In this document: in pieces, positions 53,000-62,735 of the stretch
Numbering within the stretch: position 1 is the first letter of the stretch
How the letters are laid out: every line of letters starts with the position of its first letter
Assembly (NCBI GenBank): GCA_018434685.1
Contig: JAHDOV010000003.1
Location: 154,302-218,301, forward strand
Source of the DNA: Deltaproteobacteria bacterium
Lineage (GTDB): Bacteria > Desulfobacterota > Desulfomonilia > UBA1062
Direction of reading: 5' to 3'
Length of the DNA stretch: 64,000 bases
Position numbers and translations under genes: made by a program
Notes under the pieces: generated by a model
Databases searched by the model: none
What the model was told of the DNA's origin: nothing
The model's input: only the letters and a program-made list of their open reading frames with translations

Positions 53000-53190
53000 G
53001 TGCTGCAGCGCCTGAAGGGAGGCAGAGGAAAGTCAACCGTTCGGTAATGCCCCGGACCAAGGGAAGGGAGTGCAACGCTTCCGCCGCCCCGCGACTGTAA
53101 TCGGGACGAACGCCGCAGCAGGGCCACTGTCATGGAAGGTATGATGGGAAGGCGCGGCAAGTAGGGTGAACGAGAGCCAGGAGACCTGTT
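53000..53190 (+). ncRNA. Cobalamin riboswitch 2, next to btuB
   Basis: The core is again complete: GGGAAGGGAGTGCAACGC, TTCCGCCGCCCCGCGAC, TGTAATCGGGACG, B12 box GCCACTG at 53123-53129 and the closing GAGAGCCAGGAGACCTG. P1 is not obvious, so the borders are approximate. There is no T-rich terminator between it and btuB; instead TCTTTC (53215-53220) can pair with GAAAGG (53230-53235), covering the btuB ribosome site. That suggests translational control, in contrast to riboswitch 1. Confidence 0.88.
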
Positions 53191-53245
53191 CTGTGGGCAC
53201 TAAGGCTTTAAAAATCTTTCGAGGGAAAAGAAAGGAGAACGTGAA

Positions 53246-55216
53246 ATGGCACCAAGACACACAGTAGCAGTAGTGTTTCTCACCCTGCTCGTCGCTGCGG
53301 CGGGCATTGCAGCAGCCCGGGAAACAGTGTACCCGTCAACCGCTGAAAATCAAGGACAACGCTGCGGGAAACAGACCTACGCACAAGACGACACAATCGA
53401 AGAAGTCGTGATAACCGCAACCCGCATAGAGACCCCGACGAGCGAGGTGGGGAGCTCGGTCACGGTAATCTCCCGTGCCCAGATCGAGGAACAGCAGAAA
53501 TCGACAGTCCCGGACGTGTTGGGGACTGTCCCTGGTCTGGATGTCGTCAAGCGCCAGGGCGCCACATCGGTATTCATGCGGGGGGCGAAATCCGAGCACA
53601 CCCTGGTTCTCCTGGACGGCATCGAGATGAACGACCCCATATCGCCGGGCCGCGCGTTTGATTTTTCCTATCTCACGGTTGATAATATCGAACGCATCGA
53701 GGTGATCCGGGGACCCCAGAGCACGCTCTATGGTTCCGACGCCATGGGCGGGGTCATCAACATCATCACGAGGAAAGGACAGGGCTCTACCGGCGGGTTT
53801 GTCTCGGCAGAGGCTGGATCGTACAACACGTTCAGGGAAAAGGCAGGGCTCAGCGGCGAGAACAGCCTCGTCAACTATTCCCTGGGGATATCCCGCCTGG
53901 ATACTCACGGGATATCTGCCGCGAGCAGGGACGATGGGAACCGCGAAGACGATGGCCTTGAAAACACGTCGGTTTCTGCACGGATAGGCCTCACCCTGGG
54001 AGATGGTTTCGACCTGGACGTTGTTCTGCGGTGGATCGATGCCGAGGCTGACATCGACAACAGCGGCGGCGAAGGCGGCGACGATCCCAACTACACCACT
54101 GACAGCGAGCAGCTCTTCGTGAGGACCCAGGGCCGTCTCGTGCTCTTCGATGACCTCTGGGAGCAGAAACTCGGGGTTTCCCTGTCCGATTACAGCCGGG
54201 ACGGTTCTAATGATACCGATGCTGACCACCCGGACGACCTGAGCCGTGACTCCTACGACGGAAAAATCGTGAAGCTCGACTGGCAGCACAACCTCTATCT
54301 CCACGAGACCAACACCGTGACCCTGGGGTTGGAGACGGAAGAAGAGGAAGGAAAGAGCGACTATTACTCTGAGGGTGTCTGGGGGCCATATTCGAGCACC
54401 TTTGATAAAGAGACGGCCCGGACGACGGGCTACTATCTCCAGGACCAGATCAGGCTGTGGGACTCCCTGTTCACAACACTGGGCATCCGGGTCGACGATC
54501 ACAGCAAGTTCGGGACACAAACGAACTATCGCCTCACGACCGCGTATCACCTCCGGCAGACAGGGACCACAATCAAGGGCAGCTACGGGACAGGGTTCAA
54601 GGCGCCCACCCTGTACCAGCTCTATTCTGTCTACGGTGATGAAACCCTGGACCCCGAGGAGAGCACGGGATGGGATGCCGGTGTCGAGCAGTCCGTCTTC
54701 GGCGGTACAATGACCCTGGGTGCCACGTATTTCAACAATGACTTCGACGACCTCATTGATTACGATACCGGCTTGTGGAGATACGTCAACATCGCTCAGG
54801 CCCGGTCCCGCGGCATTGAGCTCTTCGCAACCCTTCGGCCGGGGGATGATCTCACGCTCCGTGCCGCCTACACCTATACGGACAGCGAAGACAAGACAAC
54901 CGGTGAGGAGCTTCTCCTGCGGGCAAAGAACAAATTCGGTCTCAACGTGAACTATCGCTTCGGACAGAAGGCCAATGTGAACGTGGATATCTCCCATGTC
55001 GGGCAGCGATACGACAACGACTATTCCACCTGGCCTGCCACGCGCGTGAAACTTAAGGCATACACCCTGGTCGACCTGGCTGTATCGTACGACGTTACTG
55101 GGAATATCCAGCTCTTCTCAAGGGTTGAGAACCTCTTTGACGAGGAGTACGAAGAGGTCAATGGATATGGAACCACAGGGATTTCTGCCTACGGCGGCAT
55201 CAAGATGACGTTTTAG
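53246..55216 (+). CDS. btuB: TonB-dependent cobalamin receptor BtuB
   Basis: 656 residues. Signal peptide (VAVVFLTLLVAAAGIAAA), TonB box-like EEVVITATR near residue 50, plug domain (VPDVLGTVPGLDVVKRQGA, LLDGIEMNDPISPG, VIRGPQSTLYGSDAMGGVI) and a 22-strand barrel ending in the expected terminal Phe (GGIKMTF). AAAGGAG precedes ATG 53246. The two cobalamin riboswitches upstream and the dedicated energising and ABC genes downstream make vitamin B12 (or another corrinoid) the substrate. Confidence 0.92.
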   Translation: MAPRHTVAVVFLTLLVAAAGIAAARETVYPSTAENQGQRCGKQTYAQDDTIEEVVITATRIETPTSEVGSSVTVISRAQIEEQQKSTVPDVLGTVPGLDVVKRQGATSVFMRGAKSEHTLVLLDGIEMNDPISPGRAFDFSYLTVDNIERIEVIRGPQSTLYGSDAMGGVINIITRKGQGSTGGFVSAEAGSYNTFREKAGLSGENSLVNYSLGISRLDTHGISAASRDDGNREDDGLENTSVSARIGLTLGDGFDLDVVLRWIDAEADIDNSGGEGGDDPNYTTDSEQLFVRTQGRLVLFDDLWEQKLGVSLSDYSRDGSNDTDADHPDDLSRDSYDGKIVKLDWQHNLYLHETNTVTLGLETEEEEGKSDYYSEGVWGPYSSTFDKETARTTGYYLQDQIRLWDSLFTTLGIRVDDHSKFGTQTNYRLTTAYHLRQTGTTIKGSYGTGFKAPTLYQLYSVYGDETLDPEESTGWDAGVEQSVFGGTMTLGATYFNNDFDDLIDYDTGLWRYVNIAQARSRGIELFATLRPGDDLTLRAAYTYTDSEDKTTGEELLLRAKNKFGLNVNYRFGQKANVNVDISHVGQRYDNDYSTWPATRVKLKAYTLVDLAVSYDVTGNIQLFSRVENLFDEEYEEVNGYGTTGISAYGGIKMTF

Positions 55217-55265
55217 CGTCTCCAGGTGCCGGGCAGGCAGCCTGTTGTAACAGGAGGACTTGAAC

Positions 55266-55913
55266 ATGAAAGAGATGTTTATCAGGGGCGGGCCGATCAT
55301 GTGGCCCCTCCTCATATGTTCGGTGCTGTCCGTCACCATCTCCATCGAACGGCTGCTGTTCTGGTGGCGGAAACACCGGCAGCGACGCAACGATCTCCTG
55401 GAGCAAATCTTCTGGAAGACCCAGGAAGGACAGGTCGAGGGCCTTCTGCTGGAAGGGCACGGCGAGGCCGGAACAGAGGGCGGCCGCGACTCAGCCCTGA
55501 GGGTGCTCCTGTGCGGGCTCGCCCACCGGGACTGCGGTCTGCGGGAGAGTATGGAGGTGGCGGCCACGAAAGAGATCGAAGGCATGAAGCGCGGGCTGGA
55601 TATCCTCGATACCATCATCACCATGGCTCCCCTGCTGGGAATACTCGGGACCGTACTGGGCATCATCGAATCGTTCGACCTCCTGGGCAGCAGCGGTATC
55701 GAGAATCCCAGGGCGGTCACCGGCGGAATCGCCCAGGCACTGATCACGACAGCGGCAGGGCTCACCGTGGCTCTCGTGACCCTGGTTCCCTTCAACTACT
55801 TTGTTGCCAGGGTCACGAGCGCCACCAACGAGATCAATAACTTCATGGTGCGTCTCGAGACATCGTACAGAAAAGGCCAGGAGGCAAAGGCGCATGGTAA
55901 CCAGCGGGTATGA
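55266..55913 (+). CDS. exbB: ExbB/TolQ-type energiser of TonB
   Basis: 215 residues. Three membrane helices in the ExbB arrangement (about 12-30, 115-145, 165-190) with the family sequence TMAPLLGILGTVLGIIESF and ITTAAGLTVALVTLVPFN. With ExbD it uses the proton gradient to drive TonB. AGGAGG leads to ATG 55266 at proper spacing; an in-frame TTG at 55260 is too near. It follows btuB by 49 bp and overlaps exbD by 20 bp. Confidence 0.93.
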   Translation: MKEMFIRGGPIMWPLLICSVLSVTISIERLLFWWRKHRQRRNDLLEQIFWKTQEGQVEGLLLEGHGEAGTEGGRDSALRVLLCGLAHRDCGLRESMEVAATKEIEGMKRGLDILDTIITMAPLLGILGTVLGIIESFDLLGSSGIENPRAVTGGIAQALITTAAGLTVALVTLVPFNYFVARVTSATNEINNFMVRLETSYRKGQEAKAHGNQRV

Positions 55914-56298
55914 GAACAGAAAAGCCCGGGTGGAGATGCTTCCGCTCATCGATGTGGTCTTTCTCCTGCTGGTGTTCTTCATCTATGCGATGCTCTCCAT
56001 GGTGGTTCACCGGGGGCTCAGGGTTGAGCTGCCGGAGGCATCGACGGCCCAGTTGGACAGGAAAGACTATGTCAGCATCACCATAGCGAGAGACAACACG
56101 CTCTTTGTGGAAGATGAGCCGGTCGATCTGGACGGACTGGTAGGCAGGGTCGTGGGCCGCTCAGGGCAACCATCCGATTTCCCCGTGTTCATCAATGGCG
56201 ATCGCGGCTCGGATCTCGGCACCGCCATCCGGGTTCTGGATGTGCTGAGAAGGGCGGGAATCACGGAGATTTCCTTTGAATGCAGGGAGGAACCATAA
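55894..56298 (+). CDS. exbD: ExbD/TolR-type energiser of TonB
   Basis: 134 residues. One N-terminal membrane helix carrying the essential Asp in MLPLIDVVFLLLVFF, then a periplasmic domain with EAS and INGDRGSD. Partner of ExbB in proton-driven TonB energising. ATG 55894 has CCAGGAGG 9 bases ahead inside the exbB coding region. Its TAA overlaps the tonB start by one base. Confidence 0.93.
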   Translation: MVTSGYENRKARVEMLPLIDVVFLLLVFFIYAMLSMVVHRGLRVELPEASTAQLDRKDYVSITIARDNTLFVEDEPVDLDGLVGRVVGRSGQPSDFPVFINGDRGSDLGTAIRVLDVLRRAGITEISFECREEP

Positions 56299-57062
56299 TG
56301 AGGGTATCCGAGTTCATCCTGCCGTGCGTTCTCTCTGTGGCCATCCATGCCCTCGCTTTCTCCTCAGGTGGGGTGCACCACGATGCAGAGGTCCTGTTCG
56401 ATCAGGGGGCGGTCTCCTTGAAGATCGTTTCTTCTGCAGCGCCCGGGGCATCGCACGAGGTGCCCGAAGTTAACAGGGCCGGCAGGATTGAACCCGCACC
56501 CAAGGGCGCAGAACAGTCTGCCCGGCCGGGGCGCGAGACGATGCAGGCGGTGAAGGAAAGGCAGGCTGTGCCCGAGGCTGAGGCTGTTGCTGCACCGGAA
56601 CAGGGTAGCGGCAGTACGGAACTCCAGGATGAAGGGCATGGTTCAGGCCAGGAACCGGCAGAGACTACGCCCAAGGTGACCGGGCGGGAAACACACATGG
56701 CTGATGATCAGGGCCCTGGGCTTTCCATGCTGCAGAAACCGGTTCAGACAAATCCGGGCGACGAGATCGATGCCCAGGATCGCGGGGCACATCTCGAGGC
56801 ACATGTGGTTGGCCTGTCAAAGCCCGAGTATCCCTGGTATTCACGGATTCACGCAGAGGAGGGAGTCGTGGTGCTTTCAGTTGAGGTGCTCGCCAATGGA
56901 AAACCCGGGAGGACCGAGGTCGTAAGCTCGAGCGGTTACCGCCGCCTCGACCGGGCAGCGCTTAAGGCAGTGGGCAGCGCGAGCTTCGTCCCGGCCAGCA
57001 GTGACGGCAGGGCAGTAACCTCGACAAAGCGCATGGCCTTCAGGTTCGATCTCGATGATTGA
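56298..57062 (+). CDS. tonB: TonB energy transducer
   Basis: 254 residues. N-terminal membrane segment (ILPCVLSVAIHALAFSS), a Glu/Pro/Ala-rich linker (about 50-165) instead of the usual Pro-Lys repeat, and the C-terminal TonB domain (SKPEYPWYSRIHAEEGVVVLSV, LDRAALKAVGSASFVPAS). It spans the periplasm and pulls on the plug of BtuB. GGGAGG precedes ATG 56298, which overlaps the exbD stop (TAATG). It is encoded in the B12 operon, so it probably serves this receptor first. Confidence 0.9.
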   Translation: MRVSEFILPCVLSVAIHALAFSSGGVHHDAEVLFDQGAVSLKIVSSAAPGASHEVPEVNRAGRIEPAPKGAEQSARPGRETMQAVKERQAVPEAEAVAAPEQGSGSTELQDEGHGSGQEPAETTPKVTGRETHMADDQGPGLSMLQKPVQTNPGDEIDAQDRGAHLEAHVVGLSKPEYPWYSRIHAEEGVVVLSVEVLANGKPGRTEVVSSSGYRRLDRAALKAVGSASFVPASSDGRAVTSTKRMAFRFDLDD

Positions 57063-57074
57063 TCAAGGGAGGGG

Positions 57075-58010
57075 ATGATGAGACGGTCGGTGATCCTGGT
57101 CGCCATTATAGGGATGGCCTTTGGCGGCAGCTTTCTGGCCAGAACAATCATGACCGGGCACCAGTCCGGACGCACCGGGCAGGACGCTGAAGCCGGTTCG
57201 AGTGAGCATGCCGGCTACCGGCGAATCGTCTCGCTCGCCCCGAGCATCACTGAGGTCCTCTTTGAGCTGGGTCTGGGAGAACGGGTCGTGGGTGTAACCG
57301 ATTTCTGCGACTATCCGCCCGAGGCATCCACGAGGACCAAGGTCGGCGGGTGCTACGATCCGAACTTTGAGGGCATCCTCGCCTTGAGGCCCGATCTCGT
57401 CGTCCTGCTGAGAGATCAGGATCAGGTGAAGAAGTATCTCGATCTGGCCGGACTGAATGTCCTGGTGGTGGACCACAGGGATATCTCCGGGATACTGGGT
57501 TCGCTCTCGAGCGTGGGGGAAGTCTGCGGGGTCCAGAGTAAAGCCCTTGAGCTCACGAGGGATATCCGCTCCAGGATGGAGCGCATCGAGGACAGGACCC
57601 GGGGGCTGCGCCAAATGACGGTCATGGTCTCGCTGGGACTGGATGCAGAATCGAGAACCCTGGAGAACGCATACATTGCAGGCAAGGGGGTTTTCTATGA
57701 CGAGATGATTGCCATGGCAGGCGGCGTGAATGTGTACGACGGCAACATCAGCTATCCGGTCCTGTCCGCAGAGAGCATCCTCCGTCTGAACCCTGCAGTG
57801 ATCATCGACATCATCCCCGATATGGATACGAAGGACCTGGACGAGGAGAAGATCCTGAAGAAATGGAAAGGCCTCCCCGGGCTCGATGCGGTGCACAACG
57901 GCCGGGTCCATGTCTTCAGAGATGATTACGTGGGTATACCCGGGCCGCGATTCATCCTCATCTTAGAGCATATGGCCCGGGTGATCTATCCGGAAGCGGG
58001 GTGGGAATGA
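57075..58010 (+). CDS. btuF: Periplasmic cobalamin-binding protein BtuF
   Basis: 311 residues. N-terminal membrane/signal segment (VILVAIIGMAFGGSFLA) and the two-lobe class III binding-protein fold: RIVSLAPSITEVLFELGLGE, VGVTDFCDYPPEA, LRPDLVVLLRD and the late VIIDIIPDMD. This fold with its glutamate-rich docking surface binds B12 or haem/siderophore; the riboswitch makes B12 the answer. GGGAGGGG precedes ATG 57075. It overlaps btuD by four bases (ATGA). Confidence 0.88.
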   Translation: MMRRSVILVAIIGMAFGGSFLARTIMTGHQSGRTGQDAEAGSSEHAGYRRIVSLAPSITEVLFELGLGERVVGVTDFCDYPPEASTRTKVGGCYDPNFEGILALRPDLVVLLRDQDQVKKYLDLAGLNVLVVDHRDISGILGSLSSVGEVCGVQSKALELTRDIRSRMERIEDRTRGLRQMTVMVSLGLDAESRTLENAYIAGKGVFYDEMIAMAGGVNVYDGNISYPVLSAESILRLNPAVIIDIIPDMDTKDLDEEKILKKWKGLPGLDAVHNGRVHVFRDDYVGIPGPRFILILEHMARVIYPEAGWE

Positions 58011-58801
58011 GTCCGGCAACCAGCCTCATCGAGGTGAGAAATTTCTCTTTTGCCATCAGGGACAAGCAGATACTGAAAGAGATCTCTCTTGACGTTCGTC
58101 AGGGAGAATATTGTACCATTGTCGGTCCGAACGGAGCCGGCAAGACCACCCTGATCAAGTGCCTGAACCGGATACTGCGCGGTGGTACCGGGGTCATACG
58201 AATAGCCGGCAAGGCCCTTCAGGCCTATTCTCAAAGGGAGCTCGCACGGCTCATCAGCTACGTGCCCCAGGCCAATGGCCTGATCGCCCCCTTCAGCGTG
58301 TACGAGTTCGTCATGATGGGAAGATACCCGTATTCGAGTCCTTTCTCTCCGGCAAACGCAGAGGATAAGAGGGCGGTTCGCGAGGCATTGGAGCTGACCG
58401 GGACCGAGGCCCTGGCAGGCCAGGCTCTCGGTACGCTCAGCGGAGGCGAGCGGCAGAAGGTCCTGATCGCAGCCGCGCTGGTGCAGGGGGCCGGAATCCT
58501 GCTCCTGGACGAACCCACCACGTTTCTCGACCCCAGGCATGTCTGGGAGATCCACCGGCTGCTGCTCACGCTCCATCGCGAGCGCAGGTGCACCATCGTA
58601 TCCGTCTCCCACGACATCAACGCTGCGGCCCTGATAAGCGAGCGGATAGTGGCGCTGAAACAGGGAACTGTCGCCTTCAGCGGACGAACAGAGGCGTTCA
58701 TGAACCAGGAGACGCTTGAGCACATCTATGAGAAGTCTTTCGTGTTCATGAAACATCCCGGCACGGGAAAAACCATCGTGGTCCCCGAAGGGGTGGTATG
58801 A
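58007..58801 (+). CDS. btuD: Cobalamin importer ATPase BtuD
   Basis: 264 residues, an ABC ATPase of the FecE/BtuD group: Walker A GPNGAGKTTLIKCL, Q-loop YVPQAN, signature LSGGERQKVLIAAAL, Walker B ILLLDEPTTFLD and switch SVSHDINAA. ATG 58007 overlaps the btuF stop; its own stop overlaps the btuC start (ATGA). It drives BtuC. Confidence 0.92.
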   Translation: MSPATSLIEVRNFSFAIRDKQILKEISLDVRQGEYCTIVGPNGAGKTTLIKCLNRILRGGTGVIRIAGKALQAYSQRELARLISYVPQANGLIAPFSVYEFVMMGRYPYSSPFSPANAEDKRAVREALELTGTEALAGQALGTLSGGERQKVLIAAALVQGAGILLLDEPTTFLDPRHVWEIHRLLLTLHRERRCTIVSVSHDINAAALISERIVALKQGTVAFSGRTEAFMNQETLEHIYEKSFVFMKHPGTGKTIVVPEGVV

Positions 58802-59820
58802 AAACACGGGAGACAAGCAAGATTACCACTATTGCCGTCCTGGCAGCGCTTGCTGTCGTTATCCTGGCCTGTGCACCTCTGGCCGGGATGAAGGCAGTGC
58901 CGTTGAGTGCGGTGTTCACTCCGATCTCGGGCGATATCGAGAGCCATATCTTCTGGATGATGAGGGTGCCACGGGTGTGCGTTTCGTTTCTGGCCGGCGC
59001 AGCCCTGGCACTGAGCGGCATGACCTTTCAGGCCATGTTCCGCAACCCGCTTGCCACCCCGTTCACCCTCGGCGTAGCGAGCGGCGCCTCTCTCGGTGCG
59101 GCACTCTATGTCCGCTTCGGCCTGGTTTTCGGTCTGCTGGGGGTGTCCGGGCAGTCGATCTGTGCCTTTTTCGGTGCGCTGTTCTCCATCCTGCTGGTGT
59201 ACGGGTTGACCCGGGTAAAGAAGGGATTCTCGACCTCTGCCATGCTCCTGGCAGGCGTGGCCATGAGTTTCTTCTTTTCCAGTGCCATCCTCTTTGTCCA
59301 GTACCTGAGCGATGTCGGGGAATCGTTTCGCATTCTGCGCTGGCTGATGGGCGAACTGGTGGTGACCGGGTACGACTCTGTCCTCGATCTGGCCCCCTTT
59401 ATCGTGAGCGGCTGTGCCATCATCCTGTCGCTGACCCACGAGCTCAATCTCATGATAACCGGGGAAGAGATCGCCATCAGCCGGGGCGTCAATGTCGGAA
59501 GGATCAAGAAGGTGCTCTTTTTCGCCACGTCCCTCATGGTGGGCGGGGTCGTGGCGGTCTGCGGTCCCATCGGTTTCGTGGGCATGATGGTCCCGCACAT
59601 CTGCAGGCTGCTCATCGGTGCGGACCACCGGTATCTCATGCCGGCGACGCTCCTGTTCGGAGGCATCTTTCTCACGCTCTGCGACGCCCTGGCACGCACC
59701 CTGATCGCCCCGGCAGAGATGCCGGTGGGGGTCATCACGGCGCTTCTCGGAGGACCGTTCTTTATCTGGCTGCTTGTGGGCAACAGTCTTCAGCGGGGAG
59801 GATTTTTTGGCGGGGACTGA
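58798..59820 (+). CDS. btuC: Cobalamin importer permease BtuC
   Basis: 340 residues with about ten membrane helices and FecCD-family motifs: FLAGAALALSGMTFQAMFRNPLA and PIGFVGMMVPHICRLLIGADH. It forms the membrane channel of the B12 ABC importer. The gene order F-D-C differs from the common C-D-F. It is the last gene in the B12 operon; no obvious terminator follows. Confidence 0.92.
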   Translation: MKTRETSKITTIAVLAALAVVILACAPLAGMKAVPLSAVFTPISGDIESHIFWMMRVPRVCVSFLAGAALALSGMTFQAMFRNPLATPFTLGVASGASLGAALYVRFGLVFGLLGVSGQSICAFFGALFSILLVYGLTRVKKGFSTSAMLLAGVAMSFFFSSAILFVQYLSDVGESFRILRWLMGELVVTGYDSVLDLAPFIVSGCAIILSLTHELNLMITGEEIAISRGVNVGRIKKVLFFATSLMVGGVVAVCGPIGFVGMMVPHICRLLIGADHRYLMPATLLFGGIFLTLCDALARTLIAPAEMPVGVITALLGGPFFIWLLVGNSLQRGGFFGGD

Positions 59821-60063
59821 GCACCGTTAAAACCATCACCTGTCCCATCAATCTTTGGCAGCTCTCCTTTGCCCTGTTCAGGCCGGGCTAAGGGCACGAT
59901 AGAACTGTCCTGGTATACAGGCTGCATTTCCATAGCCGGACAGGCGATGCCCTGGCAGTGCGCTGAGAGGGTGTTTGCCGGATGCAGGCAATCCGGGGCT
60001 TGAAAACGAGTGTATTAAATGTAATACTCCTGCCCTAAATCCACGATCGAAGAGGTTCTATCC
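59821..60063. other. Gap between btuC and ilvD
   Basis: About 240 bases without a gene. A 6-bp inverted repeat, GTATTA-AATG-TAATAC, is at 60012-60027, 36 bp before ilvD, and could be an operator. I looked for T-box or leucine-type leader features and saw none. Confidence 0.3.
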
Positions 60064-61722
60064 ATGAGAAGTGACAGGACGAAGAAATCAGTTGAAAAGG
60101 CACCGCATAGATCTCTGCTCAAGGCAAACGGCTTGACCGATGAGGAGATCGCGAGGCCTTTTGTCGGTATAGTCAACTCGGCCAATGAAATCATCCCGGG
60201 TCATATCCACCTGAATCAGATAGCCCGGGCTGCCAAGGACGGAGTCCGTATGGCAGGCGGCACGCCCATGGAATTCTCGGTTATCGGCATCTGTGACGGG
60301 ATCGCCATGAACCATGCTGGCATGAGATATTCGCTCCCCTCGCGGGAGATTATCGCCGATTCCATCGAGCTCGTTGCCATGGGGCATGCCTTTGACGCCA
60401 TGATCTTTATCCCCAACTGCGACAAGGTGGTCCCCGGGATGCTCATGGCTGCCCTGAGGCTCAATATCCCCTCCGTGGTGATATCCGGCGGGCCGATGCT
60501 GGCAGGTTCCCTTCACGGAAAGCCCGTGGACCTCATCAGTGTATTCGAAGGCGTCGGACAGCTCAATGCCGGCAAGATCAACGAGGACTATCTGCGGCAG
60601 CTCGAAGGCTGTGCATGCCCAACCTCCGGATCCTGTTCCGGGATGTTCACCGCAAACTCAATGAACTGCCTCACCGAGGCCCTCGGACTCGGCCTGCCGG
60701 GAAACGGCACCGTGCCCGCGGTGTTTTCCGAACGGATCAGGCTTGCAAAACACGCCGGCATGAAAATCATGGAACTGCTCGAGAGGGATATAAAACCACG
60801 CGACATAGCGACCAGGAGCGCATTCAACAATGCCATTGCCGTGGACATGGCGCTCGGCTGCTCGACGAACACGGTCCTCCATGTGCCGGCAGTCGCCTAT
60901 GAGGCCGGTATCGAGCTCAATCTCGACGATTTCGACAAGATGGGAAAGAAGGTGCCCCATCTCTGCAGCCTCTCCCCTGCAGGGCCGCACCACCTCGAAG
61001 ACCTCTACCGTGCAGGCGGTATCCAGGCGGTGATGAAGCGTCTCGAAGGGCACGGCGTCATCGACGGCGATGCCATGACCGTGACGGGGCATACCGTGCG
61101 TGAGAATCTTGCGGATGTCCAGGTATACGACCCCGAGGTGATCCGCGGCCTCGACAACCCCTACCATGCAGAGGGCGGCATCGCCATCCTGCGGGGATCG
61201 CTGGCGCCTGACGGGGCGGTGGTGAAACAGTCGGGCGTGCTGCCGGAGATGATGAAGAGGCAGGGCTTCGCTCGGGTCTTCGATTCGGAAGAGGAGGCAA
61301 GTGAGGCCATCCTGTCGGGCAAGATCAACAGGGGCGATGTCATCATCATCAGGTATGAGGGGCCCAAGGGCGGTCCTGGCATGCGGGAGATGCTCACCCC
61401 GACCTCGGCCATTGCCGGTATGGGACTGGACACGGATGTGGCGCTGATCACCGACGGGAGATTTTCCGGAGGCACCCGCGGTGCTGCCATCGGGCACTGC
61501 TCCCCCGAGGCGGCCGAAGGCGGCCCCATCGCGCTGGTCAGGGAAGGCGACGCCATCCTGATCGATATTCCGCTGCGGAAGCTGGACCTGCTCGTGGGCG
61601 AAGACGAGCTTGAAGCGCGCAGGCAGGCATGGCAGCCGCCGAAAAAGGAGTTGACCGGCGTGCTGAAGCGCTATGCAGAGATGTGTCTGTCTGCAGACAA
61701 GGGAGCACGGTATAAGGATTGA
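60064..61722 (+). CDS. ilvD: Dihydroxyacid dehydratase IlvD
   Basis: 552 residues, standard length. It makes 2-oxoisovalerate and 2-oxo-3-methylvalerate in branched-chain amino-acid synthesis, using an iron-sulfur cluster and magnesium. Cys119 ([11 protein letters not shown]) and Cys191 (SGSCSGMF) are present, but the third position reads VPGH-type ([10 protein letters not shown]) rather than TPCN, which is the E. coli [4Fe-4S], oxygen-sensitive form. It overlaps the following radical-SAM gene by one base. Other ilv genes are not in the window. Confidence 0.94.
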   Translation: MRSDRTKKSVEKAPHRSLLKANGLTDEEIARPFVGIVNSANEIIPGHIHLNQIARAAKDGVRMAGGTPMEFSVIGICDGIAMNHAGMRYSLPSREIIADSIELVAMGHAFDAMIFIPNCDKVVPGMLMAALRLNIPSVVISGGPMLAGSLHGKPVDLISVFEGVGQLNAGKINEDYLRQLEGCACPTSGSCSGMFTANSMNCLTEALGLGLPGNGTVPAVFSERIRLAKHAGMKIMELLERDIKPRDIATRSAFNNAIAVDMALGCSTNTVLHVPAVAYEAGIELNLDDFDKMGKKVPHLCSLSPAGPHHLEDLYRAGGIQAVMKRLEGHGVIDGDAMTVTGHTVRENLADVQVYDPEVIRGLDNPYHAEGGIAILRGSLAPDGAVVKQSGVLPEMMKRQGFARVFDSEEEASEAILSGKINRGDVIIIRYEGPKGGPGMREMLTPTSAIAGMGLDTDVALITDGRFSGGTRGAAIGHCSPEAAEGGPIALVREGDAILIDIPLRKLDLLVGEDELEARRQAWQPPKKELTGVLKRYAEMCLSADKGARYKD

Positions 61723-62735
61723 TGAAAGAGGCGCTCTACTGGAAGAGTCTTGAAGAAGACAGGGTGCAGTGTGTGCTCTGCCCGCACCGGTGCGTGATCG
61801 GCGAGGGCAGAACCGGGATCTGCGGCGTGAGGAAGAATATCGACGGGGTTCTCTACAGCCTTGTCTGGGCCAGGAGCATTGCTGCCAGCGTCGACCCCAT
61901 CGAGAAGAAACCGCTGTTTCACTTCTTCCCGGGCTCCACGGCGTTCTCCATTGCCACCGTGGGGTGCAATTTCCGCTGCAGGTTCTGCCAGAACAGCGAC
62001 ATATCCCAATATCCCATCCAGACCGGGCGCATTACCGGTGAAGAACTCCTGCCCGAAGACGTGGTGAAAAACGCCATTGACCGAAGGTGCAGGAGCATTT
62101 CCTATACCTACACGGAACCGACGATCTACATCGAGTACGTCCTCGACACGGCCGAGGCGGCCAAGACCAGAGGCATCTACAATACCATGATCACCAACGG
62201 GTACATCTCTGCTTCGGTGGTCGAAGGGAGCCTCAAGGGGCTGATCGATGCCGCCAATATCGATCTGAAGTCTTTTTCGGAGAGTTTCTACAAGAGGCTC
62301 TGCTCCGGAAGGCTCCAGGGCGTGCTCGATGCCATCAGGGCCTATCATGCCGCCGGGGTGTGGATAGAGATCACCACGCTGCTCATCCCGAAAGAGAACG
62401 ATTCAAGGGAAGAGCTGAAGGATATCGCAGCCTTCATCAAGTCCATAAGCCCGGATATCCCCTGGCACATCAGCCGGTACTACCCCCACTATCTCTACGA
62501 CAGTGCCCCGCCCACCCCGGTCCGGGAGGTCGAGGCCGCCCGAGATATAGGATTGAGTGAAGGCCTTAATTATGTGTATACAGGGAATGTCATGGGACAC
62601 ACCGGGGAAAATACCCTTTGCCATCACTGTGGAAGGGAGATTATTAGAAGGAGAGGTTTTTTTGTGACAGAAAAGGCGATGCGGGGAGGTGCATGCCTCC
62701 ATTGCGGCCAAACAATACCAGGGAGGTTCGAATGA
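61722..62735 (+). CDS. amrS: Radical SAM enzyme of the AmmeMemoRadiSam system
   Basis: 337 residues. The cluster motif CNFRCRFCQ (Cys82, 86, 89) is a CxxxCxxC, preceded by an N-terminal Cys-rich segment (CVLCPHRC, GICGV) and followed by SYTYTEPTIYIEY and a C-terminal CHHCG/CLHCG pair. This is the pyruvate-formate-lyase-activase-like member of the AmmeMemoRadiSam group, a system of still unknown chemistry that also includes AmmeMemo- and AMMECR1-domain proteins, which I do not see here. ATG 61722 overlaps the ilvD stop. Confidence 0.88.
   Translation: MKEALYWKSLEEDRVQCVLCPHRCVIGEGRTGICGVRKNIDGVLYSLVWARSIAASVDPIEKKPLFHFFPGSTAFSIATVGCNFRCRFCQNSDISQYPIQTGRITGEELLPEDVVKNAIDRRCRSISYTYTEPTIYIEYVLDTAEAAKTRGIYNTMITNGYISASVVEGSLKGLIDAANIDLKSFSESFYKRLCSGRLQGVLDAIRAYHAAGVWIEITTLLIPKENDSREELKDIAAFIKSISPDIPWHISRYYPHYLYDSAPPTPVREVEAARDIGLSEGLNYVYTGNVMGHTGENTLCHHCGREIIRRRGFFVTEKAMRGGACLHCGQTIPGRFE

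Noticed and set aside
53336-54997. 553-codon minus-strand open frame
   Set aside because: Shadow of btuB; the plus strand has the signal peptide, TonB box, plug and barrel.
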